The notes under the pieces were generated by a model. It did not search any database and was not told the DNA's origin. It worked only from the letters and a program-made list of their open reading frames with translations. 64,000 nucleotides of DNA from Azospirillum lipoferum 4B (GTDB lineage: Bacteria > Pseudomonadota > Alphaproteobacteria > Azospirillales > Azospirillaceae). Positions within the stretch are counted from its first letter, which is position 1. The number at the start of each line of letters is the position of its first letter. The translations under genes were made by a program, and so were the position numbers. The DNA lies in contig NC_016624.1 in assembly GCF_000283655.1 (NCBI RefSeq), positions 124,001 to 188,000 of the forward strand, given 5' to 3'. Positions 17,049 to 26,017 of this stretch are shown here, piece after piece.

Positions 17049-18224
17049 ATGCTGACCCCCGCCCAGATCGCCGTCATCAAGGCCACCGCCCCCGTCGTCG
17101 CCACCAATGCCAACCGGATCACCGGCACCTTCTATCCCCTGATGTTCGAACGCTTCCCCGAGGTGCGCGCCGTCTTCAACCAAAGCCACCAGCGCAGCAG
17201 CGCCCAGCCGGAAGCGCTGGCCAACGCCATCATCGCCTATGCCTCCAACATCGACCGGCTGGAGGTTCTGGGGCCGGCGGTCGAAGGCATCGTGCAGAAG
17301 CATGTCTCGCTGAACATCACCCCCGACCAGTACAAGATCGTCGGCACCTGCCTGATGGAGGCCATCGGCAAGGTCCTGGGCGATGCGGTGACGGCGGAGG
17401 TCGCCGATGCCTGGGGCGCGGCCTATTGGCAGCTCGCAGATCTGCTGATCGCAGCGGAGGAGAAGGAATATGCCCGCAAGGCGGCGCTGACCGGCGGCTG
17501 GCGCGGGGCGCGGCGGTTCCGGATCGCGGAGAAGACGCCGGAAAGCGCCGTCATCACTTCCTTCCGGCTGGCGCCGGTCGATGGCGGGCGGGTGATGGAT
17601 TTCCAGCCCGGCCAGTATCTCGGCCTGCGGCTGACCGTCGACGGCGAGACGGTCCACCGCAACTACAGCCTGTCGGCCTCGCCCAACGGCCGCGATTACC
17701 GCATTTCGGTGAAGCGGGAGCCGCAGGGGGTGGTCTCCGGCTTCCTGCATGACCGCGCGCAGCTCGGCGACGAGATCGACGTCTACCCGCCGGCCGGCGA
17801 GTTCGTGCTGCGCGAGGGGACGGGTCCGCTGCTGCTGATCACCGGCGGCGTCGGCCAGACACCCGCCTTGCCGCTGGCCGAGCAGGCGCTGGCGGCAGGC
17901 CGCAAGGTGATCTACGTGCATGCGGCGCTCAACGGCTCGGTCCATGCCTTCCGCGAGCAGATCGACCGTCTGGCCGAGCTGCACGAGACCCTCAAGCCGG
18001 TTTATTGCTATGCCGATCCGCAGCCGGGCGACCGGCCGCACATGGTGGGCCTGCTCGACCAGGACCGACTGGGCGATCTGCTGCCGAAGGAGGCGGGCGT
18101 TGCCGCCTATGTCGTCGGCCCGAAACCCTTTATGGCGGCGGTGGTGAAGGCACTGACTGCGCTTGGCCTTCCGGAGTCGGCCATCGTTCACGAGTTCTTC
18201 GGTCCACGGGAGGCGCTTGCCTGA
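17049..18224 (+). CDS. hmp: Flavohaemoprotein, nitric oxide dioxygenase
   Basis: A 391-residue flavohaemoglobin that converts NO and O2 to nitrate in the cytoplasm with NAD(P)H. The globin domain covers residues 1-140, with B10 Tyr29, E7 Gln53, proximal His85 and Tyr95 all at the positions known from E. coli Hmp. The FAD-binding domain carries HRNYSLSA near residue 202, and the NAD domain carries ITGGVGQTP and ends in HEFFGP. The ATG at 17049 gives the family's usual length; the upstream frame extension is not conserved. Expression should be NorR and sigma-54 dependent through the sites described here, and a strong terminator follows. Confidence 0.95.
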   Translation: MLTPAQIAVIKATAPVVATNANRITGTFYPLMFERFPEVRAVFNQSHQRSSAQPEALANAIIAYASNIDRLEVLGPAVEGIVQKHVSLNITPDQYKIVGTCLMEAIGKVLGDAVTAEVADAWGAAYWQLADLLIAAEEKEYARKAALTGGWRGARRFRIAEKTPESAVITSFRLAPVDGGRVMDFQPGQYLGLRLTVDGETVHRNYSLSASPNGRDYRISVKREPQGVVSGFLHDRAQLGDEIDVYPPAGEFVLREGTGPLLLITGGVGQTPALPLAEQALAAGRKVIYVHAALNGSVHAFREQIDRLAELHETLKPVYCYADPQPGDRPHMVGLLDQDRLGDLLPKEAGVAAYVVGPKPFMAAVVKALTALGLPESAIVHEFFGPREALA

Positions 18225-18256
18225 CCGGCGATCTCCGATCGCTGCCTCCATATCGG

Positions 18257-18287
18257 CGGGCCGGCCCTTCGATCCTGGGCCGGCCCG
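18257..18287 (+). terminator. Intrinsic terminator after hmp
   Basis: An 11-base perfect stem (CGGGCCGGCCC / GGGCCGGCCCG) with a 9-base loop is followed by a T-rich run (TTCGTGTTTCT), 33 bases after the hmp stop. Confidence 0.75.
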
Positions 18288-18707
18288 TTCGTGTTTCTGC
18301 TCGGTAGATCCCGAAATCTCTCCCGCAGGTTGAAAAGAAAACTGTTATATCAGTGCGAAAATACGACTATCGAGCCGCCCAGCGCCATGCCGCGGGAGAA
18401 ATGAGAAGGCCGCGCGTCTATTCGCTGAAATGGTTCTATGACAACGGCAAAGGGTCATCGCGCTGCGGCCACCTCCATCCCACCCAACGGAAAGATCGTG
18501 GATTCTCCTTATATATTTCTTAGCGATTTTGGCGCTTCCCTAGTCGTCCGGACACCGAATTATATACAATTGTTCCCTTTTCCTGACATCGCCATCACCG
18601 GTCCGGCGAAGGGGACGGACGCAACGACCAATGCGGCGAGAGCCGGAACGGCCGACCGCAGAGAGACCTGAATGTGCTGGTGCACTGGCGCCAGGGGGGA
18701 GGACGGG
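18288..18707. other. AT-rich leader region of the chemoreceptor gene
   Basis: About 420 bases between the hmp terminator and the chemoreceptor start. AT-rich tracts (for example AAAAGAAAACTGTTATAT near 18335) could hold a promoter. A 77-codon frame at 18438-18671 lacks a ribosome-binding site and backbone-like codon use, so I do not call it. Confidence 0.4.
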
Positions 18708-20873
18708 ATGTCGAACGATAGCCATCGGAAACCGACCGCGACGGGCACCGCCTGGTATTCCGGTCTGCGCGCGAAGCTGATGATCGCCATCGGCGTCGTG
18801 CTGTCCGGCACCATGGTGGCCGCCGCCGTGGCGCTGATCGGTTATGCCAACGTGCGCACCACCATCGACGCCATCGTGGGCCAGGCGGTGCCGGCGATGA
18901 CCGAAGGCATGGGCGTGGCGCAACAGGCCGAGCGGCTGGTCGCTCTGGCTCCGGAACTGACGTCCGCCGACAAGGCCGCCGCGCGCGAGGCGGTGTCCGC
19001 CCGCATCGCCGCGGCGAAGCAGGAGTTCAACGCGCGCCTCGACCGCTTGCGGGCGACCGGTTTCGCCGGTGCCGAGCTGACCGCCATCGAAGACACCTCG
19101 AAGGGGCTGCTCGGCAACCTCGTACAGCTCGATCAGGCGGCGGCGGAGCGGGTTGCTCTTGCTACGGCACGGGACGCCATGCTGCCCAAGGTGATGGCCG
19201 CGGAGGCCGAGATCCAGAAATTCGCTGCCCCCTGGACTTCCGTCCTCAACAACGACGAGCAGCAGGCGCGCTCGGCCCTTGCCGACCCTGACGCCGAGCT
19301 CGCCGTCCTGCGTGAGGCCGCAGCCACCCTGAACCGGGTCATGACGCAGAAGAAGCCGTTGGCCACTGTCACCGCCGAAGCGGCCAATGTCCGCAACATG
19401 CTGATGGAAGCGGCGACCACCCGTGACGACCAGCGTCTGGCGATCATCGAGACCCGTGTCGGCGTGTCGCTGGCCGGGCTCTCCAGCGCCGCTCAGGCCC
19501 TGCCGGACCGTCTGGCCGCCGTTGCGTCCAAACAGGCGGAGCTTCTGACCGGCTATTCCGTCGGCGAGCAGTCGATGGTCACCCTGCGCCAGAAGGAACT
19601 GGCGATCGAGGGCTATTTCGCCCAGCTGCTGGAGAGCAACCACGCGCTCGCCGGCACCCTGTCCAAGGGGATCGCCACCCTGGTCGACGCCCAGAAGCAG
19701 GGGATCGCCGAGGCCAACGCTGCCACGTCCCGCATGCTCGACAACAGCCGCCTGACCCAGATCGCGGTGGCGGGCGCCAGCATCCTGGTGTCGATCCTGG
19801 TCGTCTGGCTCTTTATCGGCCGGGTCATCATCCGCCGGATGCTGGCGCTGAAGGCCGGGATGGGCCGCATCGCCGCCGGCGATCTCGATGCCGAGATCGC
19901 GCTCGACGGCCATGACGAGATCGCGGAGATGGGGGCGGCCCTGCTGGTCTTCCGCGACACCGCGCGCGAGGTGGAAACGACCCGCGCCGCTGCGGAGGCC
20001 GAACGCCAGCGGGCCGCCGGCGAACGCCGCGACGCCATGCTGTCGCTGGCCGACCAGTTCGAGAATGGCGTGAAGGTTGTGGTGGAGACGGTGTCCGCCG
20101 CCGCGACCCAGATGCACCAGACCGCCGCCGGCATGGTGGCGACCGCCGACGACGCCTCGCGCCAGGCCGGCAATGCCGCCTTGGCGGCGGAAACCGCCTC
20201 TGTCAATGTCGATGGTGCGGCCTCCGCCGCCCATGAGCTGTCGCAGTCGATCAGCGAGATCGCCCGGCAGGTGACCGAATCGGCAAGCATCGCCGCCAAG
20301 GCCGCCAACGAGGCGGAGCGCACCGACGGCACGATGCGCGAATTGAACGACGCGGCCAGCCGGATCGGCGCCGTCCTGGACCTGATCTCCGACATCGCCG
20401 GCCAGACCAACCTGCTGGCGCTCAACGCCACCATCGAGGCGGCGCGGGCCGGCGAGGCCGGCAAGGGCTTCGCCGTGGTGGCGCAGGAGGTCAAGCAGCT
20501 GGCCAGCCAGACGGCGAAGGCCACCGACCAGATCGCCGGCCAGATCGGCGCCATGCAGCAGGCGACCGGCGAGGCGGTGAACGCCATCCGCAGCATCGGC
20601 ATGACCATCGGCCGGTTGAACGACATCGCCGCCAGCATCGCCGCGGCGGTGGAGCAGCAGGGTGCGGCCACTTCGGAAATCGCCCGCAATGTCCAGCAGG
20701 CGGCGGGCGGCACCGCCCAGGCCTCGCAGAACATCGGCGAGGTCCGCACCGCCGCCGGCCAGACCGGCCAGTCGGCGCAGGAGGTCCTGTCGGTGGCCCA
20801 GGAGGTCTCGACCCAGACCAGCCACCTGCAACAGCAGATCGACCGTTTCCTGCGTCAGGTGCGGTCGGCTTAA
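18708..20873 (+). CDS. Methyl-accepting chemotaxis protein
   Basis: A 721-residue transmembrane chemoreceptor. TM1 is near residues 24-47 ([20 protein letters not shown]) and TM2 near 353-373 ([18 protein letters not shown]). The roughly 300-residue periplasmic part is helical, Ala-rich and similar in type to TorS/HBM-like four-helix sensors. A HAMP domain follows (near 375-430), then the signalling domain with the hairpin tip [21 protein letters not shown] chose the ATG at 18708 because a GGGGGGAGGA sequence precedes it; an ATG 12 codons earlier lacks one. The ligand is unknown. It is a single-gene unit. Confidence 0.93.
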   Translation: MSNDSHRKPTATGTAWYSGLRAKLMIAIGVVLSGTMVAAAVALIGYANVRTTIDAIVGQAVPAMTEGMGVAQQAERLVALAPELTSADKAAAREAVSARIAAAKQEFNARLDRLRATGFAGAELTAIEDTSKGLLGNLVQLDQAAAERVALATARDAMLPKVMAAEAEIQKFAAPWTSVLNNDEQQARSALADPDAELAVLREAAATLNRVMTQKKPLATVTAEAANVRNMLMEAATTRDDQRLAIIETRVGVSLAGLSSAAQALPDRLAAVASKQAELLTGYSVGEQSMVTLRQKELAIEGYFAQLLESNHALAGTLSKGIATLVDAQKQGIAEANAATSRMLDNSRLTQIAVAGASILVSILVVWLFIGRVIIRRMLALKAGMGRIAAGDLDAEIALDGHDEIAEMGAALLVFRDTAREVETTRAAAEAERQRAAGERRDAMLSLADQFENGVKVVVETVSAAATQMHQTAAGMVATADDASRQAGNAALAAETASVNVDGAASAAHELSQSISEIARQVTESASIAAKAANEAERTDGTMRELNDAASRIGAVLDLISDIAGQTNLLALNATIEAARAGEAGKGFAVVAQEVKQLASQTAKATDQIAGQIGAMQQATGEAVNAIRSIGMTIGRLNDIAASIAAAVEQQGAATSEIARNVQQAAGGTAQASQNIGEVRTAAGQTGQSAQEVLSVAQEVSTQTSHLQQQIDRFLRQVRSA

Positions 20874-20887
20874 CCAACCCTGAAAGC

Positions 20888-20994
20888 CCCTCTTCCGTTA
20901 GGGGAGAGGGTGAGGGGGACGTGCGGCAGGACTTTCGCAAAAATCCTGAAATGCATCCCCCTCACCCCGTCCCTCTCCCCGGGGGGAGAGGGGG
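20888..20994. repeat. GC-rich dispersed repeat hairpin between convergent genes
   Basis: Two units of the CCCTCTCC/GGAGAGGG-type intergenic repeat face each other. Within them GGGTGAGGGGGA (20908-20919) pairs perfectly with TCCCCCTCACCC (20956-20967), and 20971-20994 is itself a near-perfect palindrome around CCCCGGGG. The position between two convergent genes suggests it serves as a bidirectional transcription stop. Similar units occur at 59922-59945 and 61968-62048. Confidence 0.7.
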
Positions 20995-21004
20995 ATCGTC
21001 GAAA

Positions 21005-21847
21005 TCAGCCCTGGACGACCGTCTGGCGTTGGGTGCCGAGGCCTTCGATGCCCAGTTCCACCACGTCGCCGGCCTTCAGGAAGACCTGCGGCTTCTGGCC
21101 CATGCCGACGCCCGGCGGGGTGCCGGTGGAGATGATGTCGCCGGGCTGCAGGCTCATGAAGCGCGACAGGTAGGACACCAGATAGCGTACGCCATAGACC
21201 ATGGTGGCGCTGCTGCCGTCCTGATAGCGGTGGCCGTTGACCTCCAGCCACATCTTCAGCTTCTGCGGATCCTCGACTTCGTCACGCGTCACCAGCCAGG
21301 GACCGGTCGGGCCGAAGCTGTCGCAGCTCTTGCCCTTGGTCCACTGCCCCTGCCGCTCGATCTGGAAGGCGCGCTCGGACACGTCGTTGACGATGCAATA
21401 GCCGGCGACATGGTCCATCGCCTCGTCTTCCGAGACGTATTTTGCGGTCTTGCCGATCACGAAGGCCAGCTCGACCTCCCAGTCGGTCTTCTCCGACCCG
21501 CGCGGCAGCTCGATCAGATCGTTCGGGCCGACGATGGCGCTGGTCGCCTTCATGAAGATGATCGGCTCCGGCGGCACCGCCATCCCGGTCTCCGCCGCAT
21601 GGTCGGAGAAATTCAGGCCGATGCAGACCATCTTGCCGACGCGGCCGACGCAGGGGCCGAGGCGCGGATTGCCTTCCACCAGCGGCAGGGTCGCCGGGTC
21701 GATCGCCCGCAGGCGGTCCAGCCCGTCAGGCAGCAGCGCCGCACCGGCGATGTCGTCCACATGGGCGGACAGGTCGCGGATGCGACCGTCGGCGTCGAGC
21801 AATCCCGGCTTTTCCTGGCCCGGCGGGCCGTAGCGCAGCAGTTTCAT
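21005..21847 (-). CDS. Fumarylacetoacetate-hydrolase-family enzyme
   Basis: A 280-residue protein of the FAH family, whose members cleave C-C bonds in beta-diketo acids or hydrolyse related sugar-acid intermediates using Mg2+. Family motifs are VCIGLNFSDHAAETG near residue 72, PIIFMKATSAIVGPND, the metal-binding WEVELAFVIG and the C-terminal LQPGDIISTGTPPGVGMG. The ATG at 21847 gives the usual length. The gene is divergent from hexR-eda and shares two HexR-like operators with it, which suggests a role in sugar-acid catabolism, for instance as a 2,4-diketo-3-deoxy-sugar-acid hydrolase whose products feed central metabolism. That substrate is inference. Confidence 0.88.
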   Translation of the reverse strand: MKLLRYGPPGQEKPGLLDADGRIRDLSAHVDDIAGAALLPDGLDRLRAIDPATLPLVEGNPRLGPCVGRVGKMVCIGLNFSDHAAETGMAVPPEPIIFMKATSAIVGPNDLIELPRGSEKTDWEVELAFVIGKTAKYVSEDEAMDHVAGYCIVNDVSERAFQIERQGQWTKGKSCDSFGPTGPWLVTRDEVEDPQKLKMWLEVNGHRYQDGSSATMVYGVRYLVSYLSRFMSLQPGDIISTGTPPGVGMGQKPQVFLKAGDVVELGIEGLGTQRQTVVQG

Positions 21848-21929
21848 GAAAACTCTTCCCTGATAGGAGTTTGGCGCCCGCCGATCCTGACCGGTCGGCG
21901 CGGAAAGTAAAGGGGGTGAACAAACGAAA

Positions 21930-21944
21930 TGTAGCGTTACTTCA
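21930..21944. promoter_or_regulatory. Second HexR-like operator
   Basis: TGTAGCGTTACTTCA, read on the other strand as TGAAGTAACGCTACA, differs at three positions from the perfect operator at 21971-21985. The centres are 41 bases apart, about four helical turns, so two dimers would bind on the same face of the DNA. Confidence 0.55.
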
Positions 21945-21970
21945 CAGATCGGTCGACAAGGCCGCAAGCC

Positions 21971-21985
21971 TGTAGTAAAACTACA
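21971..21985. promoter_or_regulatory. HexR-like operator
   Basis: TGTAGTAAAACTACA is a perfect inverted repeat with 6-base arms. It matches the HexR consensus of proteobacteria (TGTAAT-N3-ATTACA type) and lies 55 bases before the hexR start, in the shared control region with the divergent hydrolase gene. Confidence 0.8.
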
Positions 21986-22039
21986 TCAGGGTCGCAGGCA
22001 GCCGGAACGGCCGCCGCCCCTCCCCTGGTGGACTCCCGC

Positions 22040-22966
22040 ATGCTGGACACGATCGCATCCTCACTCGACAGGCTCCGCCGGGCGGAAGCCGCGGTGGCGC
22101 GCACCGTGCTGGCGGCACCCCATGCCGCCGTGCGTGCCAGTCTGGCCCAGCTCGCGGGCAAGGCCGGTGTCAGCGAACCGTCGGTCCTGCGCTTCTGCCG
22201 CACCGCCGGCTTCGGCGGCTTCCATGAATTCAAGATCGCGCTGGCCCAGCATCTGGCGGCTTCCGCCGCGCGGGAAGAGGCCGGCGACCGGCCGACCCCG
22301 CTGGTGCGCGACCTCTCCCCCGGCGACAGCGTCGCCAGTGCGACGGAAAAGGTGCTGAACCGCTCCATCGACGCGCTGGTCCGCCTGCGCAGCCGTCTGG
22401 ACACTGCGGCGCTGGAGCGCGCGGCCGGCGTGCTGGCCTGTGCGCAGCGGGTGCAGATCGTCGGCGTCGGCGCATCCGGAACCGTGGCTCTCGACGCCCA
22501 CCACAAGCTGTTCCGTCTTCTGCCGCAGGTGACCGCCAGCACCGATGCCCATCTCCAGGCGATGGCCGCGGCGACGCTCGGCCCCGGCGATGCGCTGCTG
22601 GCGATCTCCAAGACCGGCACCAGCGACGAGATCTTCGACGTCGCCGCCATCGCGCGTGACGGCGGGGCGACGGTGATCGCCATCACCGCATCGGCCACGC
22701 CGCTGGCCGAACGCGCCGACATCCGCCTGACCGTCGACGTGGACGAGGACACCGCGGTCCACACGCCGATGGCCTCCCGCCTTGCCCAGCTGGCCCTGAT
22801 CGACGCCCTGACCGTCGCCGTCGGGCTGCAGGCTCCCCCCGGCCTCGACCGCCGCCTTGCCCGCATCAAGGCCGTGCTGGCCGGGCACCACCGCGTGCCG
22901 GACCGTCCGGCCTCCGCCGTTCCTTCGCTTTCCTTGTCCCACCAGAAGAGTCCCGAGGAATCCTGA
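22040..22966 (+). CDS. hexR: HexR-type regulator (RpiR/MurR family)
   Basis: A 308-residue regulator with an N-terminal RpiR helix-turn-helix (residues about 30-75, SLAQLAGKAGVSEPSVLRFCR) and a C-terminal SIS sugar-isomerase domain (about 120-260, with VQIVGVGASGTVALDAHHK and LLAISKTGTSDEIFDV) that binds a phosphosugar, KDPG in known HexR. It probably represses eda, itself and the divergent hydrolase gene when KDPG is low. The ATG at 22040 has GGTGGA at suitable spacing; a GTG at 22028 is an alternative. The stop overlaps the eda start by one base (TGATG). Confidence 0.87.
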   Translation: MLDTIASSLDRLRRAEAAVARTVLAAPHAAVRASLAQLAGKAGVSEPSVLRFCRTAGFGGFHEFKIALAQHLAASAAREEAGDRPTPLVRDLSPGDSVASATEKVLNRSIDALVRLRSRLDTAALERAAGVLACAQRVQIVGVGASGTVALDAHHKLFRLLPQVTASTDAHLQAMAAATLGPGDALLAISKTGTSDEIFDVAAIARDGGATVIAITASATPLAERADIRLTVDVDEDTAVHTPMASRLAQLALIDALTVAVGLQAPPGLDRRLARIKAVLAGHHRVPDRPASAVPSLSLSHQKSPEES

Positions 22967-23619
22967 TGTCCACCACCCCGACCGCTTCCGAGATCCTCGA
23001 CCAGCTCGTCGCCTACGGCGTCGTGCCGGTCATCCGCAACAGCTCCGCCGATCTGGCGCGCACCGCCGTCAGCTGGCTGCGCGAGGCCGGCTATGGCACC
23101 TTCGAGATCACTATGACCACCCCCGGCGCCGTTGGCCTGATCGAGGAGTTGTCGGCGGAGGGCGGCGCCCTGATCGGCGCCGGCACCGTCCTGACCCCGG
23201 CGGCCGTCGCCGATGTCGTGAAGGCCGGCGCCAAGTACGTCGTGTCGCCCTGCGTGGTGCCGAAGGTGGCCGCCGCCTGCCGCGACCATGGCGTGGCCTG
23301 CCTGATGGGCGCCCTGACCCCGACCGAGGTGCATGCCGCCATCTCCGCCGGTGCCGACGCCATCAAGATCTTCCCGGCCTCCACCGTCGGCCCGGCGCAC
23401 ATCAAGGCGCTGAAGTCGGTCTTCCCCGGCGTCCGCTTCGTCCCCACCGGCGGCATCGACGCCACCACCGTGGCCTCCTATGTCGCGGCCGGCGTGGCCT
23501 GTGTCGGTGCCGGCGGCAAGCTGGTGGACGAGGGCCTGGTGCAGGCGGGCGACCGCGAGGCCATCCTGGCCGCCGGCCGCCAGCTGATGGAGGCCTACCG
23601 GGCCGCCAAGGGCGCCTGA
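22966..23619 (+). CDS. eda: KDPG/KHG aldolase
   Basis: A 217-residue class I aldolase that cleaves 2-keto-3-deoxy-6-phosphogluconate to pyruvate and glyceraldehyde-3-phosphate, the last step of the Entner-Doudoroff pathway. The catalytic Glu is in FEITMTT (residue 47) and the Schiff-base Lys in IKIFPAS (residue 134); GAGTVL and the phosphate-binding PTGGID are also present. The usual PGxxTPSE loop reads MGALTPTE here, a small departure. Translation is coupled to hexR by the TGATG overlap. HexR control through the 21971 operator is likely. Confidence 0.93.
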   Translation: MSTTPTASEILDQLVAYGVVPVIRNSSADLARTAVSWLREAGYGTFEITMTTPGAVGLIEELSAEGGALIGAGTVLTPAAVADVVKAGAKYVVSPCVVPKVAAACRDHGVACLMGALTPTEVHAAISAGADAIKIFPASTVGPAHIKALKSVFPGVRFVPTGGIDATTVASYVAAGVACVGAGGKLVDEGLVQAGDREAILAAGRQLMEAYRAAKGA

Positions 23620-23776
23620 GGCCGATCGGCACGTCTGCACGTCTTTCGTCTCTCCCGCATGGCTGTCCAGCCGCAGGGTGACCGGCGGCCTATCCGTAAC
23701 AAGCGTCGCTGCCGGGCCCCGGCCCTATCGGGCTTTCCCGGCAGCGGAACGCCGTTGCGGAAGGGTGGGCTGTATC

Positions 23777-25096
23777 ATGAATGCGGAGTCTTGGCGGGTC
23801 TGCGGTCTCGTGCTGGCGGCGGAACTGATCCTGAGCGTGGCACCGGTCCGGGCGATGTCCCTGCAGGAGGCGCTTTCGCGCGCCCAGGCGACCAACCCAA
23901 CGCTGGCCGCCGAAGAAGCCCGCCTGCGCGCGGTCGACGAGCAGATCCCGCAGGCGATATCGGGCTACCGGCCGACGGTGACGGCCACGCTGGGCATCAG
24001 TCGCGACCTGACCAACACCCGCTATCAGGCCGCCGCCGGCGAACGGACGGAGACGAACGCGAAAAGCGTGTCGATCACGGCCAGCCAGCCGCTGTACGAC
24101 GCCACCGTCGCTCCCGCCGTGCGCCGGGCCGAACGGCTGGTTGAGGCGGAACGCGCCACCCTGCTGGCGACCGGGCAGACCGTGCTTCTGAACGCCGCGA
24201 CCTCCTATATGGACGTGGTCAAGAATCAGGAACTGGTGGCACTGAACGTCGCCAATGAAAAGCTGCTGCAACGGCAGCTGAAGGCGGCCCGGGATCAGGC
24301 GCGGGTCGGGGAATACACCCGGACCGATGTCGCCCAGGCGGAATCGCGCCTTGCCCAGGCCATCGCGTCGCGTCTGGAGGCTGAGGGCACGCTGGAAACC
24401 TCCCGCGCCACCTTCGTGCAGGTCGTCGGTTCGGCGCCCGGCGTGCTGGCCGCGCCCAAGCCAGCCTTCCGCCTGCCCCGGACGGCGGAAGAGGCGACGG
24501 CGCTCGCCCGCGCCAACAACCCGTCGGTACTCAGCGCGGCTTATACCGAAGACGCCCAGCGCCATCGGATCGATCAGCAGTTCGGCCAGCTTCTGCCTTC
24601 CGCCAGCCTGTCTGCCAGCGGATCGCGGACCTGGGATCCGGGGCGTGACGATGGCATCGATTATACCCGGACCGACAGCCTGACCGCGAAGGTGCAGGTG
24701 GTGGCGCCGCTCTATCAGGCCGGCTTGCCGGAGGCGCAGGTGCGGGAGGCGAAGCACACCGCCCGGCAATACCGCCTGCAGGCGCGGGACCAGGGCGACC
24801 AGAGCGTGGAGAGTGCGATCACGGCCTGGACCTCGTTGGAAACCGCAAGGGCCAACATCCGCTCCTATCGCGACCAGATCAAGGCGGCCCAGACCGCGCT
24901 GGACGGCATCCGCGAAGAGGCCAAGGTCGGCAGCCGCACCTTGCTCGATGTTCTGAACCAGGAGCAGGAATTGCTGAACAGCCGCGTCAACCTGATCACC
25001 GCCCAACGCGACGAAACGGTCGCCGCCTTCCAACTGTTGGCCGCCTGTGGGCAGCTGTCGGCTGAGCGGCTGGGGCTGGAGACGCGGGCACGGTAA
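23777..25096 (+). CDS. TolC-family outer-membrane efflux/secretion protein
   Basis: A 439-residue TolC-type protein that forms a trimeric exit duct for type I secretion or efflux. The signal peptide ends near APVRA, and the mature start MSLQEALSRAQATNP is typical. Two repeated OEP domains follow, with ASQPLYDATVAPAVRRAE in the first half and VVAPLYQAGLPEAQVREAK in the second, plus the alpha-hairpin SRTLLDVLNQEQELLNSRVN. The ATG at 23777 directly precedes the signal peptide; the longer frame upstream is not supported. No inner-membrane pump or adaptor gene adjoins it. The next gene encodes a secreted-looking PPC-fold protein. Confidence 0.9.
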   Translation: MNAESWRVCGLVLAAELILSVAPVRAMSLQEALSRAQATNPTLAAEEARLRAVDEQIPQAISGYRPTVTATLGISRDLTNTRYQAAAGERTETNAKSVSITASQPLYDATVAPAVRRAERLVEAERATLLATGQTVLLNAATSYMDVVKNQELVALNVANEKLLQRQLKAARDQARVGEYTRTDVAQAESRLAQAIASRLEAEGTLETSRATFVQVVGSAPGVLAAPKPAFRLPRTAEEATALARANNPSVLSAAYTEDAQRHRIDQQFGQLLPSASLSASGSRTWDPGRDDGIDYTRTDSLTAKVQVVAPLYQAGLPEAQVREAKHTARQYRLQARDQGDQSVESAITAWTSLETARANIRSYRDQIKAAQTALDGIREEAKVGSRTLLDVLNQEQELLNSRVNLITAQRDETVAAFQLLAACGQLSAERLGLETRAR

Positions 25097-25270
25097 CCTC
25101 GCCTGTTGCGCCGCTGGGAAAATCCTGCCGGCCGGTGGGGGAAAAGCTGCCGGCCGGTAGGATCGTGGCATTCGAGGTTCTTTATCTGTCAATAACTTGC
25201 GGCTGGCCTGCATTCTGCAATGCCCTGTTCGACATCCCCTCAGGGGATGCGGAACGAGGGAGAGCACGCC

Positions 25271-25990
25271 ATGGTCAGCCTGTCCAGCTACGCCGATGTC
25301 GGCAGCATGGCCCAGAGCCTGCAGCAGTCGATCGATGCCGCGGTCAAGCGCGTGCAGCAGCAGGCGGCCGGCAATGGCGGCGCGACCGGCAAGGTCCAGG
25401 AATACGAGAAGACCGTCAACAAGTCGGCGCTGAACGCAGCGCCCTTCGCGACCGGCATCGGCACGCTGGTGAAGGACACCAGCAGGCTGAACGTCTTCAG
25501 CTCCCTGGCGTCCAACGATCCCGCCGACTTCTACAAATTCAACGTCACCACGTCCGGCGCCGTGACGCTGGGAACGGTCGGCGACGCCGGGGTGCGGCTG
25601 CAACTGATGGACCGCGGCGGCAAGATCATCGCCGACAGCAACAAGGATGCCGGCGCCAGCTATGACGCCTTCCAGAAGCTGAAATCCGGCCAGCTGACCC
25701 TGGACAAGGGCGACTACACGCTGCGCGTCGCCCGCGACAAGGACGTGCCGGTCAAGGATGCCAAGAGCTACGGCGTCCAGCTGCGCATGGGCAACTACAG
25801 CAAGGACTACGACACCATCGCCAAGCAGCCGGCCAAGGGCGACAACCCCTTCGGCAACAACACCAAGCTGCAGGGGCTGGCCGCCATCCTGGGCGCCGGC
25901 AGCGCTTCCACGAACCCCGCCTCCTTGATGCTGGGGGGATCCGGCGGCAGCTATGGCGGGCGCGGATCGCTGGTGAACGCTCTGCTGTGA
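25271..25990 (+). CDS. Protein with a PPC-like beta domain
   Basis: A 239-residue protein of unknown role. An N-terminal helical part (residues 1-55, with SMAQSLQQSIDAAVKRVQQQ) is followed by a domain resembling the bacterial pre-peptidase C-terminal (PPC) fold: NDPADFYKFNVTTSG, VRLQLMDRGGKII and LDKGDYTLRV. The tail is Gly/Ser-rich and ends in SLVNALL. There is no Sec signal peptide, yet PPC domains are usually found outside the cell. Together with the TolC-type gene 174 bases upstream this suggests a type I secretion substrate, which is inference. The start at 25271 has GAGGGAGA before it. Confidence 0.75.
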   Translation: MVSLSSYADVGSMAQSLQQSIDAAVKRVQQQAAGNGGATGKVQEYEKTVNKSALNAAPFATGIGTLVKDTSRLNVFSSLASNDPADFYKFNVTTSGAVTLGTVGDAGVRLQLMDRGGKIIADSNKDAGASYDAFQKLKSGQLTLDKGDYTLRVARDKDVPVKDAKSYGVQLRMGNYSKDYDTIAKQPAKGDNPFGNNTKLQGLAAILGAGSASTNPASLMLGGSGGSYGGRGSLVNALL

Positions 25991-26017
25991 GAGCGGCGCC
26001 CGGCCCCGAAGCCGGCC

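Noticed and set aside
18438-18671. A 77-codon frame before the first chemoreceptor gene
   Set aside because: No ribosome-binding site, mixed codon use, and it ends just before the chemoreceptor start in what looks like its leader.
18540-20831. A 763-codon minus-strand open frame opposite the chemoreceptor gene
   Set aside because: Antisense to a well-formed MCP gene; the composition (Gly/Arg/His/Leu) is that of a shadow frame.
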